From: Bacteroidales bacterium
GTDB lineage: Bacteria; Bacteroidota; Bacteroidia; Bacteroidales; UBA932
Direction of reading: 5' to 3'
Length of the DNA stretch: 64,000 nucleotides
NCBI GenBank assembly: GCA_009774765.1
Contig: VSOK01000003.1
Location: forward strand, 31,468-95,467
This document shows, in pieces, positions 37,384 to 46,132 of this stretch (its first letter is position 1; every line of letters starts with the position of its first letter). A program made the translations under genes and the position numbers. The notes beneath the pieces are model-generated. The model was not told where the DNA came from, searched no databases, and saw nothing but the letters and a program-made list of their open reading frames with translations.

Positions 37384-39003
37384 ATGACAGAAAAAATCAT
37401 TATCCTTGATTTCGGTTCGCAGGTCACCCAGCTCATCGGAAGACGGTTAAGGGAGCTTAACGTCTACTGCGAAATCTATCCTTACAACAAAGTTCCGGAG
37501 CTCGACTCCACAGTCAAAGGCATAATCCTCAGCGGAAGCCCTTTTTCCGTACGGGACGAGAAAGCTCCCCAGATTGATCTGAGCGGAATCAAAGGCAGGT
37601 TCCCTCTTCTGGGAATATGCTACGGCTCGCAATATCTCGCCCACAAATACGGAGGAGAGGTAAACGCTTCAATCGCAAGGGAATATGGCCGCGCCATCCT
37701 GAATGTGACAAACCAGTCGCCGCTGCTTGAAGGAATCCAGGCAAAGACACAGGTATGGATGTCACATGGCGACACTATCGCCAGGCTTCCTGAAGGAGGA
37801 GAGGTAATCGCTTCTACAGAAGATGTAGTCAACGCGGCATACCATATCAAAGGAGAAGAGACATACGCCGTACAGTTCCATCCGGAAGTATATCATACCG
37901 ACGAGGGCACAAAGATGCTATCCAATTTTGCACTCGGGATATGCGGATGCAAAGGGGACTGGACTCCTGATTCATTTGTGGACTCCACAATATCGGAACT
38001 GAAGGCAAAACTCGGTGACGACAAGGTGATCCTCGGACTCAGCGGAGGAGTGGATTCAACCGTAGCCGGTGTCCTTCTGAACAGGGCCGTCGGACACAAC
38101 CTGACATGTATCTTCGTCAACAACGGACTTCTCAGGAAAAATGAGTTCGAAGACGTGCTTGATTCCTATAAGGATATGGGCCTCAACGTCATAGGAGCAG
38201 ACGCATCTGAAGAGTTCCTCACAGAACTGGCCGGAGTGACAGATCCTGAGAAAAAAAGAAAAATCATAGGAAGACTCTTCGTGGAGACTTTCGACAAATA
38301 TGCAAAGACAATAGAAAACGCCAAATGGCTCGGGCAGGGTACAATCTATCCGGATGTGATAGAGTCAGCATCCGTCAATGGACCTTCTTCCACAATCAAA
38401 TCACACCACAATGTGGGAGGTCTGCCCAAAGAGATGAATATGAAGGTCGTGGAGCCTCTGAGATCGCTTTTCAAGGATGAGGTGCGCCGCGTAGGACGTG
38501 CACTCGGCATCAAGGATGAACTGCTCAACAGGCATCCGTTCCCTGGTCCGTCACTTGGAATCAGAATTCTGGGAGACATCACAAAAGAGAAGCTGGCAGT
38601 TTTGCGCGAGGCTGATGACATTTTCATCAAAGCCCTCAAATCATACAGGCTTGAAGGCAACATTGAAGCAATCAAGGCACTTGCAGGCAAGGACGCCGCT
38701 TCGGTACGTTCCGCTTCAGACCCTACACGTGAGGCCGCGACTTTGTACGAGGCTATCTGGCAGGCCGGAGTGATCCTGCTTCCTGTGCAGAGCGTCGGTG
38801 TAATGGGCGACGAAAGGACCTACGAGAATACGGTAGCTCTCCGCGCGGTGATTTCCACTGACGGTATGACTGCAGACTGGGTACATCTCCCGTATGACTT
38901 TATGGCAAAAGTAAGCAATGACATCATAAACAAGGTGCGCGGAGTCAACCGCGTTGTCTATGACATAAGCTCAAAACCGCCTGCAACAATCGAGTGGGAA
39001 TAG
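37384..39003 (+). CDS. guaA: GMP synthase (glutamine-hydrolysing)
   Basis: GuaA converts XMP to GMP. The 539-residue protein has a class I glutamine amidotransferase domain with nucleophile Cys79 in LLGICYGSQ and the His/Glu in VQFHPEV. An ATP-pyrophosphatase domain (LGLSGGVDSTVAG) and a dimerisation domain ending TIEWE follow. The 37366 start is a TTG inside the promoter-proximal region, so 37384 is used. tadA follows 4 bp after. Confidence 0.95.
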   Translation: MTEKIIILDFGSQVTQLIGRRLRELNVYCEIYPYNKVPELDSTVKGIILSGSPFSVRDEKAPQIDLSGIKGRFPLLGICYGSQYLAHKYGGEVNASIAREYGRAILNVTNQSPLLEGIQAKTQVWMSHGDTIARLPEGGEVIASTEDVVNAAYHIKGEETYAVQFHPEVYHTDEGTKMLSNFALGICGCKGDWTPDSFVDSTISELKAKLGDDKVILGLSGGVDSTVAGVLLNRAVGHNLTCIFVNNGLLRKNEFEDVLDSYKDMGLNVIGADASEEFLTELAGVTDPEKKRKIIGRLFVETFDKYAKTIENAKWLGQGTIYPDVIESASVNGPSSTIKSHHNVGGLPKEMNMKVVEPLRSLFKDEVRRVGRALGIKDELLNRHPFPGPSLGIRILGDITKEKLAVLREADDIFIKALKSYRLEGNIEAIKALAGKDAASVRSASDPTREAATLYEAIWQAGVILLPVQSVGVMGDERTYENTVALRAVISTDGMTADWVHLPYDFMAKVSNDIINKVRGVNRVVYDISSKPPATIEWE

Positions 39004-39007
39004 TCTT

Positions 39008-39439
39008 ATGGATGAGAAATATATGAGAGAAGCGCTGAAAGAGGCGCATTATGCCGCGGAAGAGGATGAGGTTCCAATCGGAGCTGTAGTCGTCTGCCGC
39101 GGCAGAATTATAGGGAAGGGCCATAATATGACCGAAAGGCTGAATGACCCTACGGCGCATGCAGAAATGATCGCCATCACAGCGGCCACGGAGGCGATGG
39201 GAGGCAAATATCTCAATGAGTGCACACTGTATGTCACAGTGGAGCCTTGTCCGATGTGTGCCGGTGCTCTTGCCTGGTCGCAGATAGGCAGGATTGTGTA
39301 TGGAGCGGCTGATCCCAAGAGAGGGTTTTCACTGTTCTCCCCTTCTCTTCTGCATCCCAAGACGGAAATTTCCGCAGGAGTGCTTGCGGAGGAATGCGGA
39401 GGACTGGTCTCGGAGTTTTTCAGAAAGAAACGCGGATAG
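39008..39439 (+). CDS. tadA: tRNA adenosine deaminase
   Basis: TadA makes inosine at the wobble position of tRNA-Arg. The 143-residue protein has HAEMIAI (His51, Glu53), PCPMC (80-84) and the family block GRIVYGAADPKRGF. It lies directly after guaA and is followed 2 bp later by a YqaA-like gene, so it is within a short operon. Confidence 0.9.
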   Translation: MDEKYMREALKEAHYAAEEDEVPIGAVVVCRGRIIGKGHNMTERLNDPTAHAEMIAITAATEAMGGKYLNECTLYVTVEPCPMCAGALAWSQIGRIVYGAADPKRGFSLFSPSLLHPKTEISAGVLAEECGGLVSEFFRKKRG

Positions 39440-39441
39440 TG

Positions 39442-39879
39442 ATGTTCGGGCTTGAAAATCTCGGTCTCTGGGGACTGTTCATCGGGACATTTCTCGCCGC
39501 TACGGTCCTGCCGTTCAGTTCGGACGTATTGTATCTTGCAATATTGGCCGCGACCAAGGATCCGGCCGGATGTCTGCTTGTGGGCACTTTGGGCAATTGG
39601 CTCGGAAGCGTCCTTACATATTGGATAGGATGGGCCGGAAGATGGGAATGGATTGAGAAATGGCTCAAGGTAAAGCCCGAAACTCTGGAAAAGCAGAAAA
39701 GGTACATCGACAGATATGGAGTATGGCTTGCGCTGATCTGCTGGATACCTATAATCGGTGACATCGTGGCGATAGCATTGGGATTCTACAAGACAAGGCC
39801 GGTATGGACGATGATTCTGCTGCTCATAGGCAAATTCGCCAGATTCCTCGTATGGAATATGATATATGGCCTGTTCTGA
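39442..39879 (+). CDS. YqaA-type small DedA-like membrane protein
   Basis: A 145-residue integral membrane protein of the YqaA/DedA (SNARE-associated) family, with the conserved block DPAGCLLVGTLGNWLGSVLTYWIG and the C-terminal KFARFLVWNMIY. The ATG at 39442 follows the tadA stop by 2 bp; the longer frame from 39394 overlaps tadA and is not used. The function of the family is membrane homeostasis in general terms. Confidence 0.8.
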   Translation: MFGLENLGLWGLFIGTFLAATVLPFSSDVLYLAILAATKDPAGCLLVGTLGNWLGSVLTYWIGWAGRWEWIEKWLKVKPETLEKQKRYIDRYGVWLALICWIPIIGDIVAIALGFYKTRPVWTMILLLIGKFARFLVWNMIYGLF

Positions 39880-39936
39880 TTCCGAAAGCACAAGGCGGAC
39901 GGAAAATGATTTTTTGCAGATAAGCAAAATATGTGG

Positions 39937-39944
39937 TATCTTTG
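39937..39944 (+). promoter_or_regulatory. -7 box of the tRNA-Gln gene
   Basis: TATCTTTG ends 10 bp before the first tRNA base. Confidence 0.6.
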
Positions 39945-39954
39945 CCGCCGGTAC

Positions 39955-40025
39955 TGAGATATGGTGTAACGGTAGCACTACAGATTTTGGTTCTGTCTGT
40001 AGAGGTTCGAATCCTCTTATCTCAA
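39955..40025 (+). tRNA. tRNA-Gln (anticodon TTG)
   Basis: A 71-nt cloverleaf. Its acceptor TGAGATA pairs with TATCTCA. The anticodon stem ACAGA/TCTGT encloses loop TTTTGGT with anticodon TTG, and the T arm is AGAGG/CCTCT. CCA is not encoded. A terminator follows directly. Confidence 0.93.
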
Positions 40026-40027
40026 CA

Positions 40028-40062
40028 AAGACACCGGCCCTGATGAGCAGAGCCGGTGTCTT
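40028..40062 (+). terminator. Terminator after tRNA-Gln
   Basis: AAGACACCGGC and GCCGGTGTCTT form an 11-bp perfect stem with a 13-nt loop. Confidence 0.8.
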
Positions 40063-40081
40063 CGTATAAAATGCAGCAGTT

Positions 40082-40657
40082 CTAAAGCATTATGCTGCGC
40101 GCGACAGTATCAGCTGTTGCGCGGTCTTTGATATGCGCCAGGATTTCAAGTCCGAAAGCAACCGTATGGCCGGCACCGCGTCCGGTGATTATGCGTCCGT
40201 CCTTTGCGACTCCGTCTCTGGTGTGGTTTACACCTTTGTCGGTCAAAGCCTGTTCAAAGCCGTCATAGCAGGTCATAGTCTTGCCGTCAATTCCAGGCAG
40301 AAGACTCAGGACAACGCTCGGAGCGGCACATATTGCCGCCACGCTTCCACCTTCCGCATAATGTTTGAGCATCAGCTCCATAAGTTCCTTCTTGCCGGCA
40401 AGATTGGCCGAGCCCGGCATTCCTCCCGGAAAAATCATAAAATCCTTGTCCGTAGTACCGTCAAGCTGTACAGAAGCCATAAATTCGCTGAAATTCATAT
40501 CTGTCATAATATGAATCTTATGTGAACTCATCGCCGAACCGGAATCCGTTATGGACACCATCCTTACGTCCACGCCCCCTCTGCGCAGCATATCTACCGT
40601 AGTCAAAGCCTCGGTTTCCTCGAAACCGTCAGCAAAAAACATATAAACACCTTTCAT
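40082..40657 (-). CDS. DJ-1/PfpI family protein
   Basis: A 191-residue protein of the DJ-1/ThiJ/PfpI class. The N-terminal FADGFEETEALTTVDMLRRGG and the nucleophile elbow GGSVAAICAAPSVV (Cys110) match the DJ-1 subgroup. GRIITGRGAGHTVAFGLEI is the C-terminal signature. The start lies 1 bp after the glycosyltransferase stop, so it is the last gene of the glycan operon. The longer frame to 40813 overlaps that gene and is rejected. DJ-1 proteins act in glyoxal/stress protection. Confidence 0.85.
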   Translation of the reverse strand: MKGVYMFFADGFEETEALTTVDMLRRGGVDVRMVSITDSGSAMSSHKIHIMTDMNFSEFMASVQLDGTTDKDFMIFPGGMPGSANLAGKKELMELMLKHYAEGGSVAAICAAPSVVLSLLPGIDGKTMTCYDGFEQALTDKGVNHTRDGVAKDGRIITGRGAGHTVAFGLEILAHIKDRATADTVARSIML

Positions 40658-40658
40658 A

Positions 40659-41567
40659 TCAATATTTATGTAAAACCCTTTTCTTGAAACAATACCACAG
40701 AGCCTTGCAATACAATTTCCTGGATTCAGTCCTTGTAGGACAAAGCGATCTGCTAAGATGACGGAGTGCCCTGCGCTCCCTTTTCCAGATACGCCAAGGG
40801 CTCTCAATGCCATATTTCCTGTTGAACCAATACCTTATGTCGTATGCAGAAATCTCAAACATTATTCTTTTGAATTTGTCCCGGCTATGGCTCATTGACC
40901 CGGACAGTTCCCTGTAGACGGCAGTCGCTTCCGGAAATTTACGCACCTTGCCCTTTACGGCAAGATAAATCCACAACGGATAATCACCCATCATGAAATG
41001 CGGAAGTCCAGGCAGCACATTGAAGTTGAAGTCAAGCACATATTCAGTACGTGCAAGAACAGTCAATGTGGAGACATAATTCTCCAGCATAAAATCCTTC
41101 AGCTCAAGCTCCTGCTTATCGTAATAATGAAGGTCTGACATCTGTCCTGTTTTCTGTATCAGCCAGTTGACTTCGGTACAGCACATTGAGTATTCAGGAT
41201 GGCTTTCAAGAAAATCCACCTGCTTCTGCAGCTTCATCGGGTCAGTCCAGTAGTCATCTCCCTCACAATAGGCCACATACCTGCTCCTTATCCGGGGGTA
41301 TATAAAAGTCTGCCCTATAGCCACACCACGGCTATACTGATTTTCGGTCTGAAGGACAGGTCTGATTATATCAGGATACTCATTATGATATTTTCTGATT
41401 ATGTCCGGAGTACAGTCCGTCGAAGCGTCATCGTGCACAATCACTTCAAACAGGAAATCAGTCTGCTGCTTCACTAAAGAGTCCAGACATTCAGCAATAT
41501 AACTGCCGTGATTATAAGTCAATGTTATGACCGTAACAAGAGGCACCCGCTCCATCTCATTGCGCAT
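40659..41567 (-). CDS. Glycosyltransferase family 2
   Basis: A GT-A fold enzyme of about 302 residues with the N-terminal VTVITLTYNHGSYIAECLDSLVKQ, the nucleotide-binding HDDASTDCT and the metal-binding EGDDYW. The start is either 41567 or 41555, both overlapping or touching the epimerase stop at 41557. It is fifth in the operon that begins with the aminotransferase. Donor and acceptor are unknown. Confidence 0.87.
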   Translation of the reverse strand: MRNEMERVPLVTVITLTYNHGSYIAECLDSLVKQQTDFLFEVIVHDDASTDCTPDIIRKYHNEYPDIIRPVLQTENQYSRGVAIGQTFIYPRIRSRYVAYCEGDDYWTDPMKLQKQVDFLESHPEYSMCCTEVNWLIQKTGQMSDLHYYDKQELELKDFMLENYVSTLTVLARTEYVLDFNFNVLPGLPHFMMGDYPLWIYLAVKGKVRKFPEATAVYRELSGSMSHSRDKFKRIMFEISAYDIRYWFNRKYGIESPWRIWKRERRALRHLSRSLCPTRTESRKLYCKALWYCFKKRVLHKY

Positions 41568-42573
41568 TATAGTAGTCAGATTCATATCCCCATAGCTCTG
41601 CGAAACGCTGCTCTTCCATATCTTTCCTGAAATCAAGAAGATAGTCCTTCCAGGAATACTCCGGCCTGTATCCGAGTTCGTTCATAGTCTTTGATATGTC
41701 AAGCACGAACTGTGCTGAATCCTTTTTCTCAGGACATTCAATGATTCTTGACCTTTTCCCTTCCGGACAAAAGACCTCCACTATTCCCTGTACGCGCTCG
41801 CGAAGAGTACTTCCTCCGCTGCCGATATTGTAGATGCCACCGTCCGTGTCAGCTACAAGCGACTTCTCCACTATCTGCAGAAAATCCTTTATGCAGCAGG
41901 TCTCAAGTATTCTGTCCGGATCGCCCCACATCTCGATGTCCTCGCCCGCCATAGCCTTATAAATAAGATATCTGTCAGATACCATCGTCTTGACGCCGTC
42001 AGTAAAGGTATAAGGATTGGGATGATAGAGATAGACCCTTGACAGACGGAGCACAAAACGTTTCAGGCCATATTTGACATAGTAGTGCTCAATCAGATCC
42101 ACAGCCGCGTTCTTTGCGATCACATACACGGCATGGTCGCCGTCCATCGGTGCCTTTCTTGGAGAATCCGCCGGAATGGGCGTCCTGCTGCCGAACATAT
42201 AGCTCACGTCAAAAAGCGATTGCGGGAACACAAATCTGTCCGCTTTGACCTTGACTGCATAATCCAGCACATTAAGAGTCCCCTGCACTATTGAAGACAC
42301 ATAGACACCGGCATTGTATCCTTCCATAGAAGCAGGCAGCGCACCTGCAAAATCAAGCACCGCGAACACCTCCTCCGAAGGAAGCGCGTCAAAATCCTCC
42401 GCCCTGGAGACATCTGCAGAAAAATAATCTATACCATATCCGGCAAAAAAACCGTTATCATCGGGACGATGCCCGACAGCGGTCACATCATACCCGGCAT
42501 TTTTCAAATGCAAAGCCACAGGTGCCCCCAGAGTACCGGTCGCACCGAATACAACAACTCTCTTATTTTTCAT
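41557..42573 (-). CDS. NAD-dependent epimerase/dehydratase (SDR)
   Basis: An extended SDR of about 338 residues with the Rossmann motif VVVFGATGTLGAP at the N-terminus and YVIAK (Tyr-x3-Lys) as the catalytic pair. It most likely modifies a nucleotide-sugar. An ATG at 42591 is possible but overlaps the ATP-grasp gene more. It overlaps the upstream ATP-grasp gene (stop 42563) and the downstream GT2 gene, a compact operon arrangement. Confidence 0.85.
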   Translation of the reverse strand: MKNKRVVVFGATGTLGAPVALHLKNAGYDVTAVGHRPDDNGFFAGYGIDYFSADVSRAEDFDALPSEEVFAVLDFAGALPASMEGYNAGVYVSSIVQGTLNVLDYAVKVKADRFVFPQSLFDVSYMFGSRTPIPADSPRKAPMDGDHAVYVIAKNAAVDLIEHYYVKYGLKRFVLRLSRVYLYHPNPYTFTDGVKTMVSDRYLIYKAMAGEDIEMWGDPDRILETCCIKDFLQIVEKSLVADTDGGIYNIGSGGSTLRERVQGIVEVFCPEGKRSRIIECPEKKDSAQFVLDISKTMNELGYRPEYSWKDYLLDFRKDMEEQRFAELWGYESDYYNAQ

Positions 42574-43690
42574 ATTCATTTTTGTCTGCAATAATTTTAT
42601 GGTCAGCCTGATATATAATATAGCCGGATCTGTCCTGGGATTTCCGCAGAGGCTTCAGTTCGCCTTCCTGGATACAGTAGTCCACAACCCAGTCCCTATC
42701 AGCATTCGAGGCTATGAAATCCTTTATATATGATGTCTCCTGACTAAGGAAATAAACACCTGAATACATTCCCGTATTCAACCGCGGCTCGGAAAAATGC
42801 CCCAAAGCCACTTCAATCATTCCTTTCACAAAATCATATCCAGTACTCAGCCTTACCAGTTCGTATGAAATGAAATCCCCTCCTCCTCTGGCGCCGACCT
42901 CAATGAAATATACATTCCCGTCCGCATCTATCTTGAACTCGGCATGCGAAGCCCCGTTGTCGATCTCAAGCGCAGAAAGCATACTCACGGTATATTCCCT
43001 TATCTTGTCCTGAATCCCGGCAGGGAGGCACGACGGCTGATGATGGGCTGTTTCCACAAAATACGGAGCTCCGGTAGTCTCTTTGTCAGTTATAGCAAGA
43101 ATATGGTGCCTGCCACGGAAAGAGATAGACTCCACGGAGACTTCACGTCCTTCAATATATTGTTCTATAAGTATTTCCTTGTCCGAAGACGCCTGCAACG
43201 CCCTTTCCACGGCGTCTTTCATATCCGCTGCGCACGAAACCTTTGTCACCCCGTTGCTGCAGGACGAGTCTACCGGCTTGACTATCGCCGGAAACAGCTC
43301 CGGAATCTCGGAACTGTCCCTCATCAAATGGAACGCCGGCTGGGGGCAGGCTCCTGTACTTTTTATGCGCATACGCATAAGTTTCTTGTTCACAGCCCTC
43401 CGCGCAGCCTCGTATGAAATGCCGTTATAGCCGCACTTCTCTGCCACATAAGCCATTATAGGGACAGCCGGCTCCAAAGCATTGGATATGATTCCGTCTA
43501 TATTTTCACTTATGCACAACTCAGCAATCCTGTCTTTGTCAACAATCGATATATCGCAGAAATGGTCTGCATAGTCTTTGCAGAAAGCACCTTCCGCCCA
43601 GGCGATGCAATATGTCTCAAGTCCCATTTCTCTCGCTTTGAGATATAACGGCAGATGGGGTCTGCTCGCTCCAAGAATGGCTATCTTCAT
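42563..43690 (-). CDS. ATP-grasp ligase (second of pair)
   Basis: A 375-residue ATP-grasp enzyme. The pre-grasp Rossmann-like start (KIAILGASRPHLPLYLKAREMGLETY) leads to FPAIVKPVDSSCSNGVTKV, the ATP-binding loop. Then come EILIEQYIEGREVSVES and the metal-binding FIEVGARGGGDFIS. Such ligases join a carboxylate to an amine or thiol; the substrate is not evident. It lies 1 bp before the start of the paired ATP-grasp gene's stop (43692) and is clearly a separate paralogue of it. Confidence 0.85.
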   Translation of the reverse strand: MKIAILGASRPHLPLYLKAREMGLETYCIAWAEGAFCKDYADHFCDISIVDKDRIAELCISENIDGIISNALEPAVPIMAYVAEKCGYNGISYEAARRAVNKKLMRMRIKSTGACPQPAFHLMRDSSEIPELFPAIVKPVDSSCSNGVTKVSCAADMKDAVERALQASSDKEILIEQYIEGREVSVESISFRGRHHILAITDKETTGAPYFVETAHHQPSCLPAGIQDKIREYTVSMLSALEIDNGASHAEFKIDADGNVYFIEVGARGGGDFISYELVRLSTGYDFVKGMIEVALGHFSEPRLNTGMYSGVYFLSQETSYIKDFIASNADRDWVVDYCIQEGELKPLRKSQDRSGYIIYQADHKIIADKNEYEK

Positions 43691-43691
43691 A

Positions 43692-44903
43692 TCAGTCCAG
43701 ATTAATTGTCAGCCATTCGTCAACGGCAGAAAGCCTTGAATTCAACTCCTCATCCGAATCGAATTTCAGCACAATCGTACCGAAAGCATTGTTGGCACCT
43801 TTGAATGATTCTATGCGGTCTCCTTTATCAACCCACAGATCCACCTCAACCACATTGCCGGACATACATTCGGAGATATCGACGGACCTGAATACTCCGG
43901 ACCGGTCAGAATGCAGAATGACTTCCGCCCAATGCCCGTCATAATGCCCGTATGACATTTCATCCGTACTGTCGCCTACCGCAGCCTTCACGGCATTCAT
44001 TATCAGATCGGCACCTGTTGAAAACCGGAGCATCTCAGAAAGGCGGTTGCCGCCTCCGCGCGGAGACACCTCCATTATATATGGTCTACCGTCACGTCCT
44101 ACACGTGTCTCCACATTATATATGGAAGTGCGCATACCCAAAAGAGTAAGAAGACGCTGAAGCTCAGAGGACAATTCAGCCTCCTGAGAGCGTGTCATAG
44201 TCGAGGGCCAGCTGTATGCCGAAGGCGTATACGGATTTGAAGCGGACGGATCGAATCTCTGTGCGGAAAATGAAATGAATTTCAATTTTCCGTCCACAGA
44301 GAAGCAGTCGCTGTCCGAGGAGCATCCGTTGCTCTCGATGAACTCCTCTATTATTATTCTGCCTTTGAATGAACATCCAAAGGCACATATCAACGCATTT
44401 TCAAGCGCATCAGACGAATCCACACGTGTCACGCCTTTGCTGCCGGCAGAGTCGACTGGTTTGACAATGACAGGAAAACGGAAACGGTCTTTGTCCGCCA
44501 TAGCCTCTGCAACGGACGAATAGGCAGATGCCTCAGGGACATTGAAGCCGTTTTCAGCCAGAAAACTTCTGAAACGGTCCTTGTTCTGAAGTACACAGAC
44601 AGATTCATAAGGATTGCCCGGCAGTCCAAGTCTGTCCTGCACATACGCCGCGGTGACAACTCCGGGATCCACCGCAAAAGACATTATCCCGTCAATCTGA
44701 AGACGTGCCGCGAGTTCAAGGACTGCATCCTTGTCTATGATGCTGACATTATGATATTCATCTGAATACTTATGTGCTATATTATCAGGAAGATAGTCAC
44801 AGGTTATCACATAATACCCTGCCTTATGAGCCGCCTCAATTACAGGAACAAGATATCTGAGACCTCCCAGAAGCATAAGTTTTTTCTGTTTCATTTCAGC
44901 CAT
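43692..44903 (-). CDS. ATP-grasp ligase (first of pair)
   Basis: A 403-residue ATP-grasp enzyme with LLGGLRYLVPVIEAAHKAGYYV, PVIVKPVDSAGSKGVTRVDSSD, IIIEEFIESNG and IMEVSPRGGGNRLSEMLR, the expected order. It has a C-terminal extension of about 80 residues relative to minimal ATP-grasp enzymes. It overlaps the aminotransferase gene by 8 bp. It may ligate an amino acid or sugar acid; this is inference. Confidence 0.85.
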   Translation of the reverse strand: MAEMKQKKLMLLGGLRYLVPVIEAAHKAGYYVITCDYLPDNIAHKYSDEYHNVSIIDKDAVLELAARLQIDGIMSFAVDPGVVTAAYVQDRLGLPGNPYESVCVLQNKDRFRSFLAENGFNVPEASAYSSVAEAMADKDRFRFPVIVKPVDSAGSKGVTRVDSSDALENALICAFGCSFKGRIIIEEFIESNGCSSDSDCFSVDGKLKFISFSAQRFDPSASNPYTPSAYSWPSTMTRSQEAELSSELQRLLTLLGMRTSIYNVETRVGRDGRPYIMEVSPRGGGNRLSEMLRFSTGADLIMNAVKAAVGDSTDEMSYGHYDGHWAEVILHSDRSGVFRSVDISECMSGNVVEVDLWVDKGDRIESFKGANNAFGTIVLKFDSDEELNSRLSAVDEWLTINLD

Positions 44904-46017
44904 TCTTTGAAATTATAAGCTGTACGGTCCTGTCAATGTCCTCTTCGCTCAATCCGTGGTGCATAGGCAGGCAGATCACAGAATCCGCCATCTTCACAGC
45001 ATTCGGAAGTTTCAGAGGATCAGCACTTTCAAGTCCCCTATAGGTAGAGAACGAGCTTATGAGAGGATAGAAATATCTCCGGCCCATGACATTGTGGTCA
45101 CGCATCATAAAATAAAGCTGATCGCGTGTCATGCCGTATTTCTCCTTATCCACAAATATCGGGAAGTATGAATAGTTGTGCTTCACTCCAGGCATATCAT
45201 CAAAAAACGATATTCCCTCGACATTGCGCAACGCCTCACGGTATCTGACAGCCACCGAACGGCGCGACTCGATCGCGGAGTCGACCTGTTTCAGAGCAAG
45301 AAGGCCATAAGCCGACCTCACTTCATCCATTTTGCTGTTTATGCCCGGGGCCACGACCTCCGTTTCATCAGCGAATCCGAAGTTCTTCAGATAATCGATC
45401 TTCTGTTTGGTCTGTGCGTCATGCATCACAAGCGCCCCCCCTTCTATCGTATTATAGACTTTTGTCGCATGGAAGCTCAAAGTGGACATATCACCGGCAT
45501 TCAGGACACTTTCCCCTCCGACCTCCACCCCGAACGCGTGGGCGGCATCATATATCACCTTAAGACCATAACGGTCCGCGATTTCCTTTATACGCACAGT
45601 ATCACACGGTTTTCCATATACGTGTACCGGCATCAATGCCGTTGTTCTCGGAGTGATCGCCGCTTCTATCCTTTCCGGGTCCATATTGCCGGTGGCAGGA
45701 TCTATGTCGACAAAAACAGGCTTTATCCCGTTCCACCAAAGCGAATGGGTCGTAGCGACAAAAGAATATGGAGTAGTGATGACCTCACCTGTTATCCTCA
45801 TAGCCTGAAGAGCCGTGATGAGGGGCAGAGTACCATTGGTGAACAGGCTGATATAAGGCACTTTAAGATATTCACACAAGGCTGTTTCAAGCTCCTGATG
45901 GAAAGTTCCGTTGTTGGTTATCCATCTGCTGTCCCAAATTTTCTCAAGCAGCGTCTTGAATTCCTCTATATCCGGCAGCAGAGGTGAAGTTACAGTAATT
46001 ATATCTTGCTTTTCCAT
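44896..46017 (-). CDS. DegT/DnrJ/EryC1/StrS-type PLP aminotransferase
   Basis: A 373-residue sugar-type aminotransferase. SDSRWITNNG-like start (IWDSRWITNNGTFHQELE), TTPYSFVATTHSL, and the PLP lysine in LSFHATKVYNTIEGGAL are diagnostic. Such enzymes add an amino group to a nucleotide keto-sugar. The start at 46017 lies 20 bp after the -7 box (46038-46045). The frame further upstream crosses the promoter. A run of seven G in coding sense encodes part of EGGAL. It is the first gene of the glycan operon. Confidence 0.88.
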   Translation of the reverse strand: MEKQDIITVTSPLLPDIEEFKTLLEKIWDSRWITNNGTFHQELETALCEYLKVPYISLFTNGTLPLITALQAMRITGEVITTPYSFVATTHSLWWNGIKPVFVDIDPATGNMDPERIEAAITPRTTALMPVHVYGKPCDTVRIKEIADRYGLKVIYDAAHAFGVEVGGESVLNAGDMSTLSFHATKVYNTIEGGALVMHDAQTKQKIDYLKNFGFADETEVVAPGINSKMDEVRSAYGLLALKQVDSAIESRRSVAVRYREALRNVEGISFFDDMPGVKHNYSYFPIFVDKEKYGMTRDQLYFMMRDHNVMGRRYFYPLISSFSTYRGLESADPLKLPNAVKMADSVICLPMHHGLSEEDIDRTVQLIISKNG

Positions 46018-46037
46018 AAAATTATCCTCATTCACTA

Positions 46038-46101
46038 CAAATATACGACATAATTGAGAGCAGAACAAATTTGGCAATACATCAGGTTTTATGTACTTTT
46101 G
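46038..46101. promoter_or_regulatory. Back-to-back promoters sharing palindrome CAAATTTG
   Basis: CAAATTTG (46066-46073) supplies a TTTG -33 box to each strand. To the left, 20 bp away, lies TATATTTG (minus strand, 46038-46045) for the aminotransferase operon; its spacer contains CTGCTCTC. To the right, 20 bp away, lies TACTTTTG (46094-46101) for the glycosyltransferase at 46133. Confidence 0.75.
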
Positions 46102-46132
46102 GAAGTCAGAACAATTCGTAAGTTTATTTTTT

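Noticed and set aside
39049..39978. 309-residue minus-strand frame
   Set aside because: It is the complement of tadA and the YqaA-like gene, which have clear family motifs.
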